Assembly (NCBI RefSeq): GCF_000003815.2
Contig: NC_049995.1
Coordinates: 18,746,363-18,810,362, forward strand
Reading direction: 5' to 3'
DNA from: Branchiostoma floridae
Lineage: Eukaryota > Chordata > Leptocardii > Amphioxiformes > Branchiostomatidae
DNA length: 64,000 nucleotides
Shown: in pieces, positions 37,287 to 49,290 of the stretch
Position numbering within the stretch: the stretch's first letter is position 1
Layout of the letters: each line of letters opens with the position of its first letter
Translations under genes and position numbers: made by a program
The notes under the pieces: generated by a model
Database searches by the model: none
Told to the model about the DNA's origin: nothing
What the model saw: the letters and a program-made list of their open reading frames with translations, nothing else

Positions 37287-38379
37287 TCATATGCATGCAG
37301 CTTTTTGTAAAAGGGCTTTTTTGTTTCATCACAAAAGAGCGAACTTACCATTTTCTCAAACCAGTCCTTTTGCCTACTTTGTGAACGGCTGGATGGGGCG
37401 GGGGGACGCTACAGGCTTCCAACGGCCTTTGACCCTTTGTTCATATCAGACAGACTGAAGGTCACGTGTTTTGAACATTTAAGCCCTCAGTTATCCTGAA
37501 CAGATCAGAGAACATGTCGAAAACTTCAAATCCATCTTCATAACGTTTAGAACGAATAATAACATTCCCTGGACGAGAGTTGTTTTTTTCCATTCCGCCC
37601 AAATTAGATTTTTGATCAACGTCACTTGATCATGGATTGTTCACAATCTGACGATAAACGCTCAAAGCCGCTCAAACCACTCAAAGCTTTCTTTCCGCTT
37701 GTTCAAAAGAATTTGATATATTCCATCCTTTAGGTAAATTCAATTTAGATACATTCTAGGAGAAGATAACCCTTACATTGTACAAATATAGGTAAATACA
37801 CAAAGAAATGTTAAGGACGTCTAACTAATAGTAGGAGTCATACGTTAAACTCTAAATGTTGATTTATAGTCATAAGTGTACCTTGGTTTATGCATTTGTA
37901 CTTAATTTTCTAATGTACTTCCATGCTCATAATACATTTTAATATAATTTAATGTTTTAATGCATTTTAATGTTTATTTAACATCCATGCAACAGTTGGT
38001 TAATCTATAAATGATAATTGTCTGGAACCCATCTTGACATGTCGGGTTGGTTACAGATTTAGCAGCAGCAGACGAAGACACTAACAGAAAAAGGATTGAT
38101 TAACTAATGTTTTGTAAATAGCTTTTCATACCCAAGCCTTCAAGGGTCTTTCATGGCCATGGATTCCTTAAACGTTGAAAAGACGGATTGAAGATTAGGA
38201 AGATGGCAGCTTCGTTGTAGACTGTGGTGACGCCATGATGAAGCCGATGATAACGAGTATCCAAACAGCAGTTTGCCGATGGTGGTACAGGACACGTTTA
38301 CGCATACTGGTATATGTACCGGTAACACCACCATGTTTTATCAGCTGAACAATTAGACACAACATATAAGTCACTTTAC

Positions 38380-38686
38380 GATGTCGCATTTAGTTTTACA
38401 CCAATTAAAGCTATGCTTTCTATGCATGAAATGATCATTGTTCTTTGTGGTCTTACTTATGATACTGAGAACCAACCTTGATTTCTGTCCCTGTGTAACA
38501 CCCGACAAAAAGGCTCGGCCCAATGAAAAGCATCGATAGACATAAAATATCTCACAAGGACTTCTAGCTGTACATGATGAAACTGAATGCTATTAAACTG
38601 AATGAACTGAATATTCTATAGAAATAAACAACGAAATTCTGCAATACCATCGCGGACTGGGCTTCAAATAAAGACCAGAGAGGTTC
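38380..38686 (+). repeat. 3'-flank repeat unit, copy 5
   Basis: Matches the other copies but has AATTAAA at the polyadenylation motif. It ends where MITE family 2 begins. Confidence 0.6.
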
Positions 38687-38690
38687 TTAA

Positions 38691-39662
38691 CCCTCAAGCA
38701 CCCGACCTTTTTTTGCGACTAAAATGACCGAGTGGGGTCCAAACGGACCCCAAAATGTTTTGTTCATAAAATCTCAGTACCATTTCTTATCAGCGATCAT
38801 TGTATATACATTGCTTCGTCAATGTAAGAGGAAGATTTTGAGATGTTAAGGTGTTGCTAATTCCAACTCATTATCATAATTTATGCAAAAGTTCAGAAGG
38901 ACCACGTTTTGCACTAAACCTATTCCGACCAGATAGGGGAATTTTGAGGCCCTCAGCAACATTTATGTAGCATAACTCATGAACGGCTAGAGCTAAAGCT
39001 ACGAAACTTGGTAATTTATCACAAAATATTGTTTGCAAAAGTTTTTGGTCAATAAAGTAAGTTTATCATTTTTTGGGGTTGCCATGGCAGCCATATTCTA
39101 ACAGGTATATTTTTGCCAAAATTTGACAATTTCAATTTAAACAAGGTTTTCTTGGTAAACTACACCTGTTTTCTGACAACAATTGAATTCTATGAAATTC
39201 AATGTGATTTTCATGACTAAAAATTTATAATTTATGCTAATTTTATGACGTCATTGATCAAAATCCAAGATGGCCGCCCTGATTAGGCAAATGACGTCAT
39301 AATGTCGTCACATTACATGTTGATAACACAGAAATTTTTGTGATGATTAAGGTTTACATTCTTATGATTGTCTGAAAGTTTGGTAGTCATACTGTAAGTG
39401 GTTAAGGAGTTAGCCTCCAAAGTTTGTTTTAAAAACTGCACATTTTTGCTGGGGTCCGTTTGGACCCCAGAAGGACTGAACGCAAACTTTCTTTATAATT
39501 TCCACATTATTGTACCAATCTTTGCGAAAACTTAGGAGAAGGTATAAGACATATTGGCTGACAACGTCACGGAAGGATTTTTTGTTCAGATTAAAAATGT
39601 TCAAATGGCACTTCAAAATGTACGCATGGGGTTCAAATGGACCCCACTCGGGTGTTTGAGGG
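38691..39662. mobile_element. TTAA-flanked MITE, family 2
   Basis: A 972-bp element is flanked by TTAA at 38687-38690 and 39663-39666. Its terminal inverted repeats are CCCTCAAGCACCCGA at the left and, inverted, CCCTCAAACACCCGA at the right. Empty paralogous sites read 'gaggttcttaaaagaagg' (near 10849, 18190 and 32080) with one TTAA. Short hairpins GGGGTCC-AAAC-GGACCCC at 38734-38751 and the exact inverse at 39451-39468 lie near the ends, with a variant at 39628-39645. No transposase ORF is present. Confidence 0.9.
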
Positions 39663-39679
39663 TTAAAAGAAGGTATATC

Positions 39680-39775
39680 AATAATCTCCAAGCAGATTCC
39701 TCAGGTGGCATAAAACAGTAACATAAGATGGGGAAGGACTTCAGCCGGCAAAGGGGAAAAAAATTTGCCACCGCA
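39680..39775. repeat. ~95-bp insertion in the upstream unit
   Basis: Compared with sister copies ('ggtatatatcaactgcctta') about 95 bp is inserted between 'ggtatatca' and 'aactgcctta'. It has no ORF. It could be the end of an unrecognised repeat. Confidence 0.5.
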
Positions 39776-40490
39776 ACTGCCTTATCTAATTCATGTTGGA
39801 CCAAAGCGGCCTTGTCGTCACATATTGTAGACCATCCTTGTGACGACAAAGTCTAACGACGAACAAATTGTCTGAATGTTGGTTCTGTTAGAATCTTAGT
39901 TCCGCCATTTAAACTCCCGGCAGATGATGAAAGGATAGGTGTTGGCCGCTGGTTTATGTCGAGATGGCAGATGCAGCGTCACACCTAGCGGATACTGCTG
40001 GTACTACATAGATCAGCTGTTCAGAACCAAATTTACCCGTTTTGCAAGTCACAATGTACGGCGACGCCCAGCAAGCATTGATATCAAGCTCTACTCTTAT
40101 CATATGCAAACTATTTTCATCACTAGCGGGTAAAAACTTCGCAATCAGACTCCAGTGGTCGTGATCAAAGTCCAACGAATACAGAGTTCGCTGGTCCCTG
40201 TAGTACCAGCAGTATCCGCTAGGTGCGAAGCTGCATCATCCCGACATTACCCAGTGGCCATGATCAAAGTCTAACGGGTACCGAGTTTGTTTCCCACCTG
40301 CCTAGTTAATTGGGGTTTCTGTCCCCAGTCCGGAGACAACTGAAGAAGTTTGTCTTAAAGAATCAGACTAACACTGGTTACGTCTAAGGAGCCCGTCTTA
40401 CTGTTACGTCACACAGGTGAGTTTTACAGTACAGGTGAGAAATGTTCACTTAAGTCAGGCGGCCATTTTAGATCAATGACATGAAAAGGA
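39770..40490 (+). repeat. Orphan upstream unit with no gene behind it
   Basis: A complete upstream block, CACACAG|GTGAGT (GT 40417-40418), CAG|GTGAGA and GGCGGCCATTTTAGATCAATGA. Instead of a module and DED exon it is followed by unrelated sequence and then gene F in the opposite orientation. The sixth + strand unit was cut here by a rearrangement. Confidence 0.65.
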
Positions 40491-40539
40491 TTTTAGTACC
40501 ATATGAGACCTCCATTGTTCTTTACGTGGTTGGGAGGGA

Positions 40540-41190
40540 GTAACACCTGGCGTCTCACCTGTCCACACTGCCAGGGCAGGCTGGAGACACTTTTTGCAAC
40601 AACTCAGGGAAAAGAATTATGTAATTAAAAGGCCATACACAGCAAATTTCTCTGACAATTGAGCATCCTTATGGCATACCATGTATCGCAGACTATAACG
40701 ATACCTGATACCTCTGCCGTTTTAAAACAATTCAACACAACCCCCTGCACAATCATTAAGTTATACGTACTCAGACCAAGGCATCCATATTTGCCTGTCC
40801 GCACTCACACGGTCACACCGCAGGTACCAAAACACCTGGTATCTCAACAGTCCAAACGTGCACACGAGGGTAGAGACTCCTGATGCCACCGTCATTTCGC
40901 AGCAACTCAAGGCCTACGCAATCAGGACCGAAGTTATAAAGGCATACACAGTTCTTTGAAAACTCAGACCAAGGCACGATAAACAGACGGCCCTCCCACG
41001 TTATATGTGTGACTTTTCGCAAGTTTCTTTTAACAGTGTAAAAGTTAGACTAAGGTAACTAAACCTCGCACCGCAAAGTGCCTACTTCTTTGCCATTTCA
41101 CTGCAACTCAACAGAAACACCCACATTATTAGGATTTATGTTATAGAACCATGCACATGTCTATTGAATGTTATTTCTTTGGCCGCGTAC
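40540..41190. other. Unrecognised segment at the inversion junction
   Basis: About 650 bp not found elsewhere in the window. The longest ORF is about 70 aa and looks random. It separates the last + strand unit from the inverted unit of gene F. Confidence 0.4.
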
Positions 41191-41249
41191 TCTTGTAACG
41201 AGTTTAATAGGGGTTTAACTCATGATTGGTATACCAATGTCATAATATT

Positions 41250-42080
41250 TAAGTTAGACCACAAAGAACCATGATCATTTCATACAAAGAAAGCATAGCT
41301 TTAATTGATGCAAAAATTGATGCTAAAGCAGAATTCAATTCACAAGGGATTCAACCGCTGATCCCACAGATTTGTTAATGTGCAATCATTAGACATTGTA
41401 TCAAGACCTGTATTTAGTATCTAATTGTTTAACTGATACGTAACTGTACAATGGTGATGCTACAGGTGAAACATGTCACACATCGTGTCCCATTATCCGA
41501 ATACTACTGTTGGATACTCGTTATCATCGGCAAAGCCATGACGTCACCACAGTCTGTGGACGCTATCATTCTCCTCACCTTCCCTTTCGGAGTTAGAGGA
41601 CTCCATAGGCGTGTAGAGTCGACCTTTTAACTATTTAAAAAGCAATAATCAGTTGATTAATCAGTGTTTTCGCCTGCTGCAAACTTTTACCAATCAAACA
41701 CGTTTGTATTTAAGAAAGAGTATGATAGTTGAACACATAGACAGTAGACTTGAGCTTTGCTAAAGTAATTGCACAAAGCTCTATGTACCATGGCAACAGA
41801 AAGAAACGGCCGAGGATGGGATTTGCTAATGCACCATTTGGCGCGAGAGGTACTTTTTGAAGTTCCGAAAACTATGAACATGAATTATGTACTTAGATGA
41901 ATCATTATAGATATGGATAACATATTGAGCTTCCGGGAATCACCGAACCATCTGGTCTCCGTTAGAATGACTGACGCCCGATTGCTGAGAACACGTGACC
42001 TTCCGAGAGTGTGGCCTGAGGGATGGGTCAAAGGTCATTGGAAGTAGGTCCCCCCGCCCCCATCCATTCCTTCCTCAGTC
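41250..42080 (-). repeat. 3' flank of gene F, inverted array unit
   Basis: Read on the - strand, 42080 to about 41930 matches the A-type 3' flank. The region 41400-41250 matches the start of the 3'-flank repeat unit. A 'ttgatgcaaaaattgatgc' duplication has destroyed its AATAAA motif. Confidence 0.55.
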
Positions 42081-42082
42081 AC

Positions 42083-42083
42083 C

Positions 42084-42176
<93 letters not shown>
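42083..42176. repeat. Compound (TA)n(GA)n microsatellite
   Basis: About 38 bp of TA repeats with one CA interruption is followed by about 55 bp of GA. It starts about 55 bp downstream of the gene F stop codon. Confidence 0.95.
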
Positions 42177-42230
42177 CAGCAGAACTGGTTGGCTGATTGG
42201 TCCAGTCTGTTTGTGAGAGATGCTTTCCGA

Positions 42231-45200
42231 TCAGTAATTAGGAAATACAGTCACAGTTCTGTCCACCCGACTTGTCACAACCAGCTGTCCTTCCGGTCCC
42301 ACAGCCAGGTATTCCGGCTCAAACCCTGTACTGTCGGTACGGACATACTCGCCATGACGTGTGAAGATCTGAACCCTCTTATTCCTAGAGTCCGCCACGA
42401 TGATATGCCCCAATCTGTTTGTACAGATGCCTCGAGGACCATTCAACTGACCTTCACCACTTCCCAAACCTCCGAACTGGAACGGAAATTTGCCGGACTC
42501 GTCATACACGTACACAGAGTTACTGTTGTAGTCCGACACAAGAATGTTCCCTTCCCCGTCCACAGTAATGTACCTTGGGCGTTTTATCTCACCAGCGAGT
42601 GAATACCGGACTGTCCGCACCAGGGAGCCGTCCGGACGGAACACAAGAACCTCACCTTGGTCTGCATCAGTTATCAGGACGTGGCTAGTGCGCACGTTCA
42701 CTGCGATGCCGCGGAAATGATGGCTCTTCTTCAAGTCAAACCGCGCCATGGCGGTCCCGTTCGTGCTGTACTGTACAACATGATCAGCTGATCCACCTTC
42801 TCCCACAACCCACAGCGTGCCGTTACCGGCCATACAGACATCACGTGGCTGTATCGTATTATCCCCTGTACCCGGTACAACTGTTGGGAAGTGGCGCAGG
42901 TAAACCCCCTCTGTGCTGTGGACTTGGACTCGCCTGTTGTTGTGGTCAGTCACGAATATATCGTTGCTAGGCGACACCACAACACCGCGAGGGTACCAGT
43001 ACTCTCCAGGCTGTGTTTCTTCCCCACCAAAAGTGACCAAACCCTGTTCCTTGTCCCCAATAGAGCCAGATGGCGCTCCTTCTATCCCCGCTGCCTGTCG
43101 CTCTTGCTCGGGTGCGTTTATACCGAAAACATCCTGTCTTCTATCGCTCCGACTGTCATACCTTTCCCTTGCATCTTTCTTAGCTTCGTCAGTCGAGTCA
43201 TCTCCGGAAAATACAGTTACAGTGTGGCTTAAGCAATTGGACACAACCAGCTGCCCTTCCGGCCCCATAGCCAGGCATGCTGGCTCTGACCCAGTACTGA
43301 CGGTACGGACAAACTCGCCAAGACGTGTGAAGATCTGAACCCTCTTGTTACCAGAGTCCGCCACGATGATGTGACCCGAACTGTCTGTACAGATGCCAAA
43401 AGGACGCTTCAGCTGACCTTCACTACTTCTCATCCCTCCAAACTTGAATAGGAAATTCCCAGACTCGTCATACAAGTACACAAAGTCACTATTCCAGGCC
43501 GACACAAGGATGTTTCCGTCGTCGTCCACAGCGATGTACTCCGGAAATCTCATCTCACCAGTCTGTGGATGGCGGACTCTTCGCTCCATGGAGCCGTCCG
43601 GACGGAACACCTGAACTGCACCTTGGTCTGCTTCAGTCACGAGAATGCGTTTAGCGGACATGTTTATTGCAATTCCGCGAAGATGATGGTTTCTTCTAAG
43701 GTCAAACCGCGCCATGGCGGTCCCGTCCGTGCTGTACTGTACAACATGATCGGCTGACCAGCCTCGCCCTACTACCCACAGCGTGCCGTTAGCATCCATA
43801 CAGACATCATGTGGCCGCATGTCCTTATCCTCGGTACCCGGTACAACTGTTGGGAAATGCCGGATGTAAACCCCCTTCGTGCTGTAAACTTGGACTCGAC
43901 TGTTGCCGTAATCAGCCACAAATATGTCGTTGTTTGGTGATACCACAACGCCACGCGGGTACTGAAACTCTTCAGGAACTGATCCGGTCCGTCCAAAAGT
44001 GATCACACGCTGTTTTCGGGAGTCTCCAGAAGGACTGGATTTCGCTCCGTCTGTCCCAAGTGTGTGTCGCTCCTGTTCGGATCCATCTCTTCGATCGCCC
44101 CCAATGTCAGAGTCTTGCCCTGCAGTTCCAGTATCTTCTTCCTCCACAATCCGTTCTTTTCCGAGCTTGCTTCCCATATCTCCCCCTGTAGTACCAACAG
44201 GACCCGCTAGGTGCGTCCTTGTAGCTGCATCTGCCTTTTCGACCTGTGCCGACCAGCCTCCAGGCGGCTTCTCTCCCCTGTACTCCTGTGGCCAGCCTCC
44301 AGGCGGTTTCTCTCCCCTGTACTCCTGTGGCCAGCCTCCAGGCGGCTTCTCTCCCCTGTACTCCTGTGGCCAGCCTCCAGGCGGCTTCTCTCCCCTGTAC
44401 TCCTGTGGCCAGCCTCCAGGCGGCTTCTCTCCCCTGTACCCCTGTGGCCAACCTCCAGGCGGCTTCTCTCCCCTGTACTCCGTCACGTGGGATGCAACCT
44501 GCTTGACGGCTTTCTCTGTGTATTCTTGAGCCTGCTGCAGTTTTTCTTCAAGAACTGCGATCGTCTCAAGAGCCTCCTTCAGCCTGTTCTCAGTGATGTC
44601 GAGCTTGGAGCGCAAAGTCATGACCGTGTTGGAATCCACATCTGCCTTCTGACGGAGCGTGTTGGAATCCACCTCTGCCGTTTGACGGAGCGTGTTGGAA
44701 TCCACCTCTGCCTTCTGACGGAGCGTGTTGGAATCCACCTCTGCGTTCCTGAGGTTCTGGATGGCCTGCCTCATCTGGTGTTCTCTGAGCCGGTCCTTCT
44801 GCACCAGAGCCCGGACCAGGCTGTAGGAGAAGCCCTGGTACTCCAGACTCGCGGCTGCCTGCAGATGGAGCGGCAGAGCGGCAGAGAACAGGTTCAGGGC
44901 AGATAGGCGGGTCCAGCTCTGGGGTGCTCTCTGGTGTTTGGTCCGGGTACTGCATCCCACCTCGATGTCATCAACAGGCAGTTGTCTTTTGACATCTGGA
45001 ACACATGAGTAAAAGATGCATCATATGACTTCTCACTGATCAAATTGTAGTTGAGGTCATCATCTGTATCTATTTGTCAAGCTAGAAATTACAGTCACGA
45101 TAGATTGTTTGGTAGATTGTTTGAATGTGCTGAAACGAAATTGACTGCTTATTTTTTCACAGGAGACATTCTATTATTATTCATTATCTAATCTCTGATT

Positions 45201-46320
45201 AGCGTCGAAAGTCTGCAACAGAAAAATTACCTTATATGAAGATAAATATACCAATTTAACACAATAAATATCAATATTCTTTTATGGACCTGGCTCTTTA
45301 ATGGACAGATGAGTGCATATTAAGAGAAAAAAAGTCAACTCACCGTAAAACAGGGGCTCCTGTTGGACTTTGATGGGAACATCAGCGTCGATCTGCAGTG
45401 ACTTGACGCCCATGTAGACAAGTCTCGGGTCGGAGTGATCTGCCATGTGCCTCAGCACCGCCGTGTTCTTCCGCGGTATGGAGAAGTGCACCAGGATGCT
45501 CTTGTGCTTCTTGTAACCTCTGAACTTGACCTGTGACCTCCTGGTGTTACAGGCGGATGCTATGTTCTGTCTGTGACGATCTACCGTCTCCTGGGTCATG
45601 CTGCTGTGGCCGTGCACCACTGTGTAGATGTTGGACGTTGGATCCGGAGATTCTGGAAACATCGATTCATGATTTTAGTAATACAGACGATCTCTTATTC
45701 ATGGATGGAATGAAAACTATTATAGTCTTCACGTTGTTTTAAGTCAACGAGACGAAATATTTAGCAACAGGAACTCTAGACAATGACCGCAAGAATGCGG
45801 AAGAATTTAGGATATTTCATACATAGAGCAAACAATTCCACCCACCTTCTGCATTCGCACCTTCTTGGCTTGTTCCCGGTTGGGGTTCGGGGATTTCCGG
45901 CTGGTCTTCGGTGTTTTCCGGAACCTCTCGGTCAGGTGGCTGCAGTTCGGGATTTTCCGGAACCTCTCGGTCAGGCGGCTGCAGTTCGAGATTTTCCGGA
46001 ACCTCTCGGTCAGGCTGCTGGGCTGGCCGAAGAACGTCCCGAATCAGGTCCTGTCGCCCCATTCTCTCCAGCAGCTCTTCCACGAAGTCCAAGTTCTCTT
46101 GGTCGATTTTTCCCAGTTCTTTCAGCTTGACGAAAACTTCAACGGGTCGTTTCAGTTTCTCAATTCTGGCTTTTGGAATTAAGTACATGCAGTACAACTT
46201 CACGTCTGCTGTTTCTTTCTTGGAGAGGGCATCTGATATACGAATCAGAAGCTGCATGAAATCAAGATGGCGTCTGTCCTCATCTGTCATTCCTTCGAAC
46301 TCTTGCTGAGGGGCCGCCAT
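42231..46320 (-). CDS. Gene F: intact DED-domainX-coiled coil protein with two NHL propellers, 1182 aa
   Basis: Exons on the - strand are 46320-45846, 45652-45344 and 44995-42231, all phase 1, giving 1183 open codons. The DED starts MAAPQQEFEG and carries GRQDL. Its tail repeats PPDREVPENPELQ. Domain X is two residues longer at its start (ESPDPTSN). Exon 3 has four 11-aa repeats and six GEKPPGGW repeats. A first propeller (~44070-43200) ends in FSGDD and is followed by a second copy of the acidic linker and a second propeller (~43100-42231). The duplicated unit of about 0.93 kb runs from the linker to the propeller end. The two propellers differ strongly in their loops, so the duplication is not very recent. 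It is the only gene here on the - strand and is divergent from G. Confidence 0.9.
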
Positions 46321-46828
46321 CCTGCAAATGAAAGTCAGAATGATTTCTCTATGGAGTCATACGGTCCCATATTGACCACATGCAGAGTGGATTTAGACGG
46401 TGCAGCAATGTTTAAAACATAACGCAATAAAAAAATTGTACCTTGTAACTCACACGCATTTGATAACAATATAGACTAGTTAGATCGCCCTCATGGCGCC
46501 CCGCACAAAATCCAACCGCCCTGAACAGCTACAGCTTGGGTTTGAGTGGCATAGTCTATTAGACCATAACATCATGGCCTTGATCGATTTTTCTGCCTGT
46601 CGTTATTGACCATATTGTTTGCACTCATCAACAGAACACCGTTCCTAGTATCGAGCACGTGACGTTTTTAACAAAGTTCCGTGACCTCGCGTAACCCGGA
46701 AGCTGGGCTGCTGAACTGCAGACTTTACCCCCGAACCTCCCGCGCAAACAGAGGGTCAGAGGGCACCTTAACGTGAGGTCAGTAACTCCGCAGCTGGAGT
46801 GTTTGGTTTACCCGATATTGATTACTAA

Positions 46829-46874
46829 GTCACGCGGACGTGTCTGAGGGGCGTGGTCACGGGGCCTACTGATA
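46829..46874 (-). promoter_or_regulatory. GC-box/CRE module, copy 13 (gene F, inverted)
   Basis: Read on the - strand: TTATCAGTAGG, CCACGCCCCTCAG, ACACGTCCGCGTGAC. The core survives in the orientation of gene F, about 0.5 kb before its ATG, like the proximal modules of A, B, C and E. Confidence 0.6.
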
Positions 46875-47224
46875 ACATTGTTCCAAAATGTAGTATTTAT
46901 CCAGGTTTTTATCACCTCATTTACGATAAATACAAAAGTATATCAAATGCAGACGGCGATAATAACGATATAACCACCCAATGGCTTATCAGCCTAATCT
47001 GTGAAAAAAACAGCATTATACTTAAATGAAATGTTGTCTAGTTGTTGGTCATTTGACGTGACGATCACCAACGATAGATGGCTTTCAAAGGAAGAAGGGT
47101 CTACATGGTGACGTTCCTAATGGTCATATTTCCCTCAAGACAAACTATTACACATTTCCGTTAATAACAATGAAGGTCCATATATGGGTAGCAGACATTA
47201 TTTCATTAATGGCCTCCTGCGAAG

Positions 47225-47300
47225 GAGCATTCCTCACCTGTAATGAATCAGGTGTGAAGAGTCACCTGTGTGACGTAAGAACGGTAAGACGGACCTGAAG
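47225..47300 (-). promoter_or_regulatory. Donor-like block of gene F, inverted
   Basis: Read on the - strand: 'gtcttaccgttcttacgtca' then CACAG|GTGACT (GT at 47265-47264), and a second ACAG|GTGAGG near 47236. It lies about 0.9 kb before the gene F start. Confidence 0.5.
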
Positions 47301-47429
47301 ATGTAACCAGTGATTTTCTCAGATAGACTTCGTCAGCTACTCCGGTGTTTCTCAGCTGTCTGCTGACTAAAATGACAATGAACACGGAAGGTAGGAAACA
47401 CAATCGGTACCTGTTAGACTTTGATCATG

Positions 47430-47992
47430 GCCACGTCGAGAAGGCAGGTGCAGATCCGCACCTAGTGGATACTGCCAGTACTACAGGAATCAGCTGTTCA
47501 ATAGAAGCCAGTTAACTGAGTTTCGCATGTGAATTCTTGCTCGTATCAATCTAGAAGTCTTTGCGGTATTGTCGGGTAAAACTTCACTGTGCAATCAGAA
47601 ACCAGCGATGGTGATCAGAGTCCAATGAATAAAGAGTTCGCTACAAAACCACCCCATTTACTGTTACTTTAATTACTTGGCCGGAAATAGCTGATCTTGT
47701 AGTACAAGCGGTATCCGCTAGGTCCGTAGCTGCAGCCGCCATCTTGACATAAACTAGCGGCCGTGATCAAAGTCTAATGGGTAACTAGCTTGTTTCCAGC
47801 CTGCCACGTTTATTGGTTTATTTCAGTTAGGAGACATCTAGGAAAGTTCTTTCTTGAGGAATCATTCTGCCAATTTTTTAAGGAGTTCGTCTTACCGTTA
47901 CGTCACACAGGTGAGTTTTGCCTGCTTCACTACAGGTGAGGAATATTCTTAACGTGTCTCTTCAGACAGGCAGCCATTTTGGTAAACAACTT
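47430..47992 (+). repeat. Upstream unit and donor-like block of gene G
   Basis: A diverged upstream block. Near 47437-47500 it reads 'gtcgagaaggcaggtgcag..cacctagtggatactg', very like the exon 3 linker coding sequence. It ends with CACACAG|GTGAGT (GT 47911-47912) and a mutated CAGCCATTTTGGTAAAC motif. Confidence 0.6.
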
Positions 47993-48282
47993 TAATTTTT
48001 TTCACCTCAAGACTTCCACTGCCCTTCATGTAATAAACCCGTGTATCAAAGGTAATCAAAGAAAGTTTAAAGATCCTTTATATTTTGTCCCCTTTATTTT
48101 GAAGGTACGTGTATGAAGCCAGCTGGTGAACCTGACACAAAGAGACCACATAAATGTCTTCTAAGTTTCTTTTATTGAGTTGATGCCACTAGGTGGGAAG
48201 GATAAGTTTATGGTGCTCACATGTGCACTTGAAACATCTTTAGTTACTGTGAATAAGATAATGACCATGTAAGCGTCTCTTT

Positions 48283-48410
48283 GTGGCAAGGACCTATCAG
48301 TCCTATCAGTGTCCTGATCTCCGCCCCGCCCCTCGGCACGTCCGCGTGACGTGTTAATGATTGATGGACAGAACAAACTCTCCGGAGTGGTCTGAGCTGA
48401 CGTCACGGGG
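48283..48410 (+). promoter_or_regulatory. GC-box/CRE module, copy 14 (gene G distal)
   Basis: Complete, with the same 'cctatcagtcctatcagt' duplication as the copy at 19233. Confidence 0.55.
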
Positions 48411-48676
48411 AGGGCTAAGCACTGTGAGATGTAAACAATTACATCACGAGTACAAAGTAGGCTTAGCGTGAATTTAGTGGTGCTTACTTCACGGATGTTA
48501 ATGATTAATGATTACAGAAACTTAAACTTAAACCCAAATGTCGACGATGCTAAAATAACAACATGTATGGCTTCTACGTATGCAGACATAGATGGGTGGG
48601 CGTGTCAAACAGTAGTTTTACATCTGCAATTTAAATAGCATATTTTTTATGAACATATACATGTAAGTATGCTATG

Positions 48677-48800
48677 TGTGGCTTACACATAACAACGTTC
48701 TGATCTATAATCCCGCTCCTCGGCACGTCCGCGTGACGTGTTAATGATTGACGGACAGAACAAACTCTCAGGAGTGGTCTGAGCTGACGTCACGGGGAGG
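48677..48800 (+). promoter_or_regulatory. GC-box/CRE module, copy 15 (gene G proximal)
   Basis: The GC box is weakened (TCCCGCTCCTC); CACGTCCGCGTGACGTG and TGACGTCACGGGG are intact. About 0.5-0.6 kb before the ATG. Confidence 0.55.
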
Positions 48801-49290
48801 GCAAAGTACTCGGAGATTCACAAACAATTACAGTACAAGTTCCAACTGGGCTGGGTGGGGCTGAATGTTGCTCAGTCTCAAGATGTTAACGGTGGTAGTT
48901 TAATATGATTACAGTGAAATGTTTTCTTGTCAGATTATCAGAAACAACACAGTATTAACTCAGTAAGCCGGAACAAGGTTTGAACTGCTCATGCGCACGA
49001 CCAAGGGTGAAGGCCCCTGATTTGTAGTTCTTGTTTCTTCAGACACATGTCAAGACGTTTTTTCTTCATGTCTTGGGGCCTTCAACTTAGAGGGATTATC
49101 CACAATGCATCAATCAATGCATTACATTTCAAAATGCAGAAATTACTTTATTCTTTAATTTTCTACCCTGCATTAATTGCTATATGTATGTGGCTACCAT
49201 CTTGTAGCTATATGTACGTCGTACCCTTTTAGACGTACAACGTGTGCAGAGTAATATCAGCCCAGTGACATTCCATTGTCTGTTTTCAGG

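Noticed and set aside
42189-42602. 137-aa ORF opposite the end of gene F
   Set aside because: Complement of the NHL propeller; the same shadow lies opposite A (8935-9708), B and E.
44003-44906. Long + strand ORFs full of PPGGFSPLYSCGQ or SLQAASLPCTPVA repeats opposite gene F exon 3
   Set aside because: They are antisense or shifted readings of the 39-nt GEKPPGGW repeat. Equivalent shadows appear opposite every other gene.
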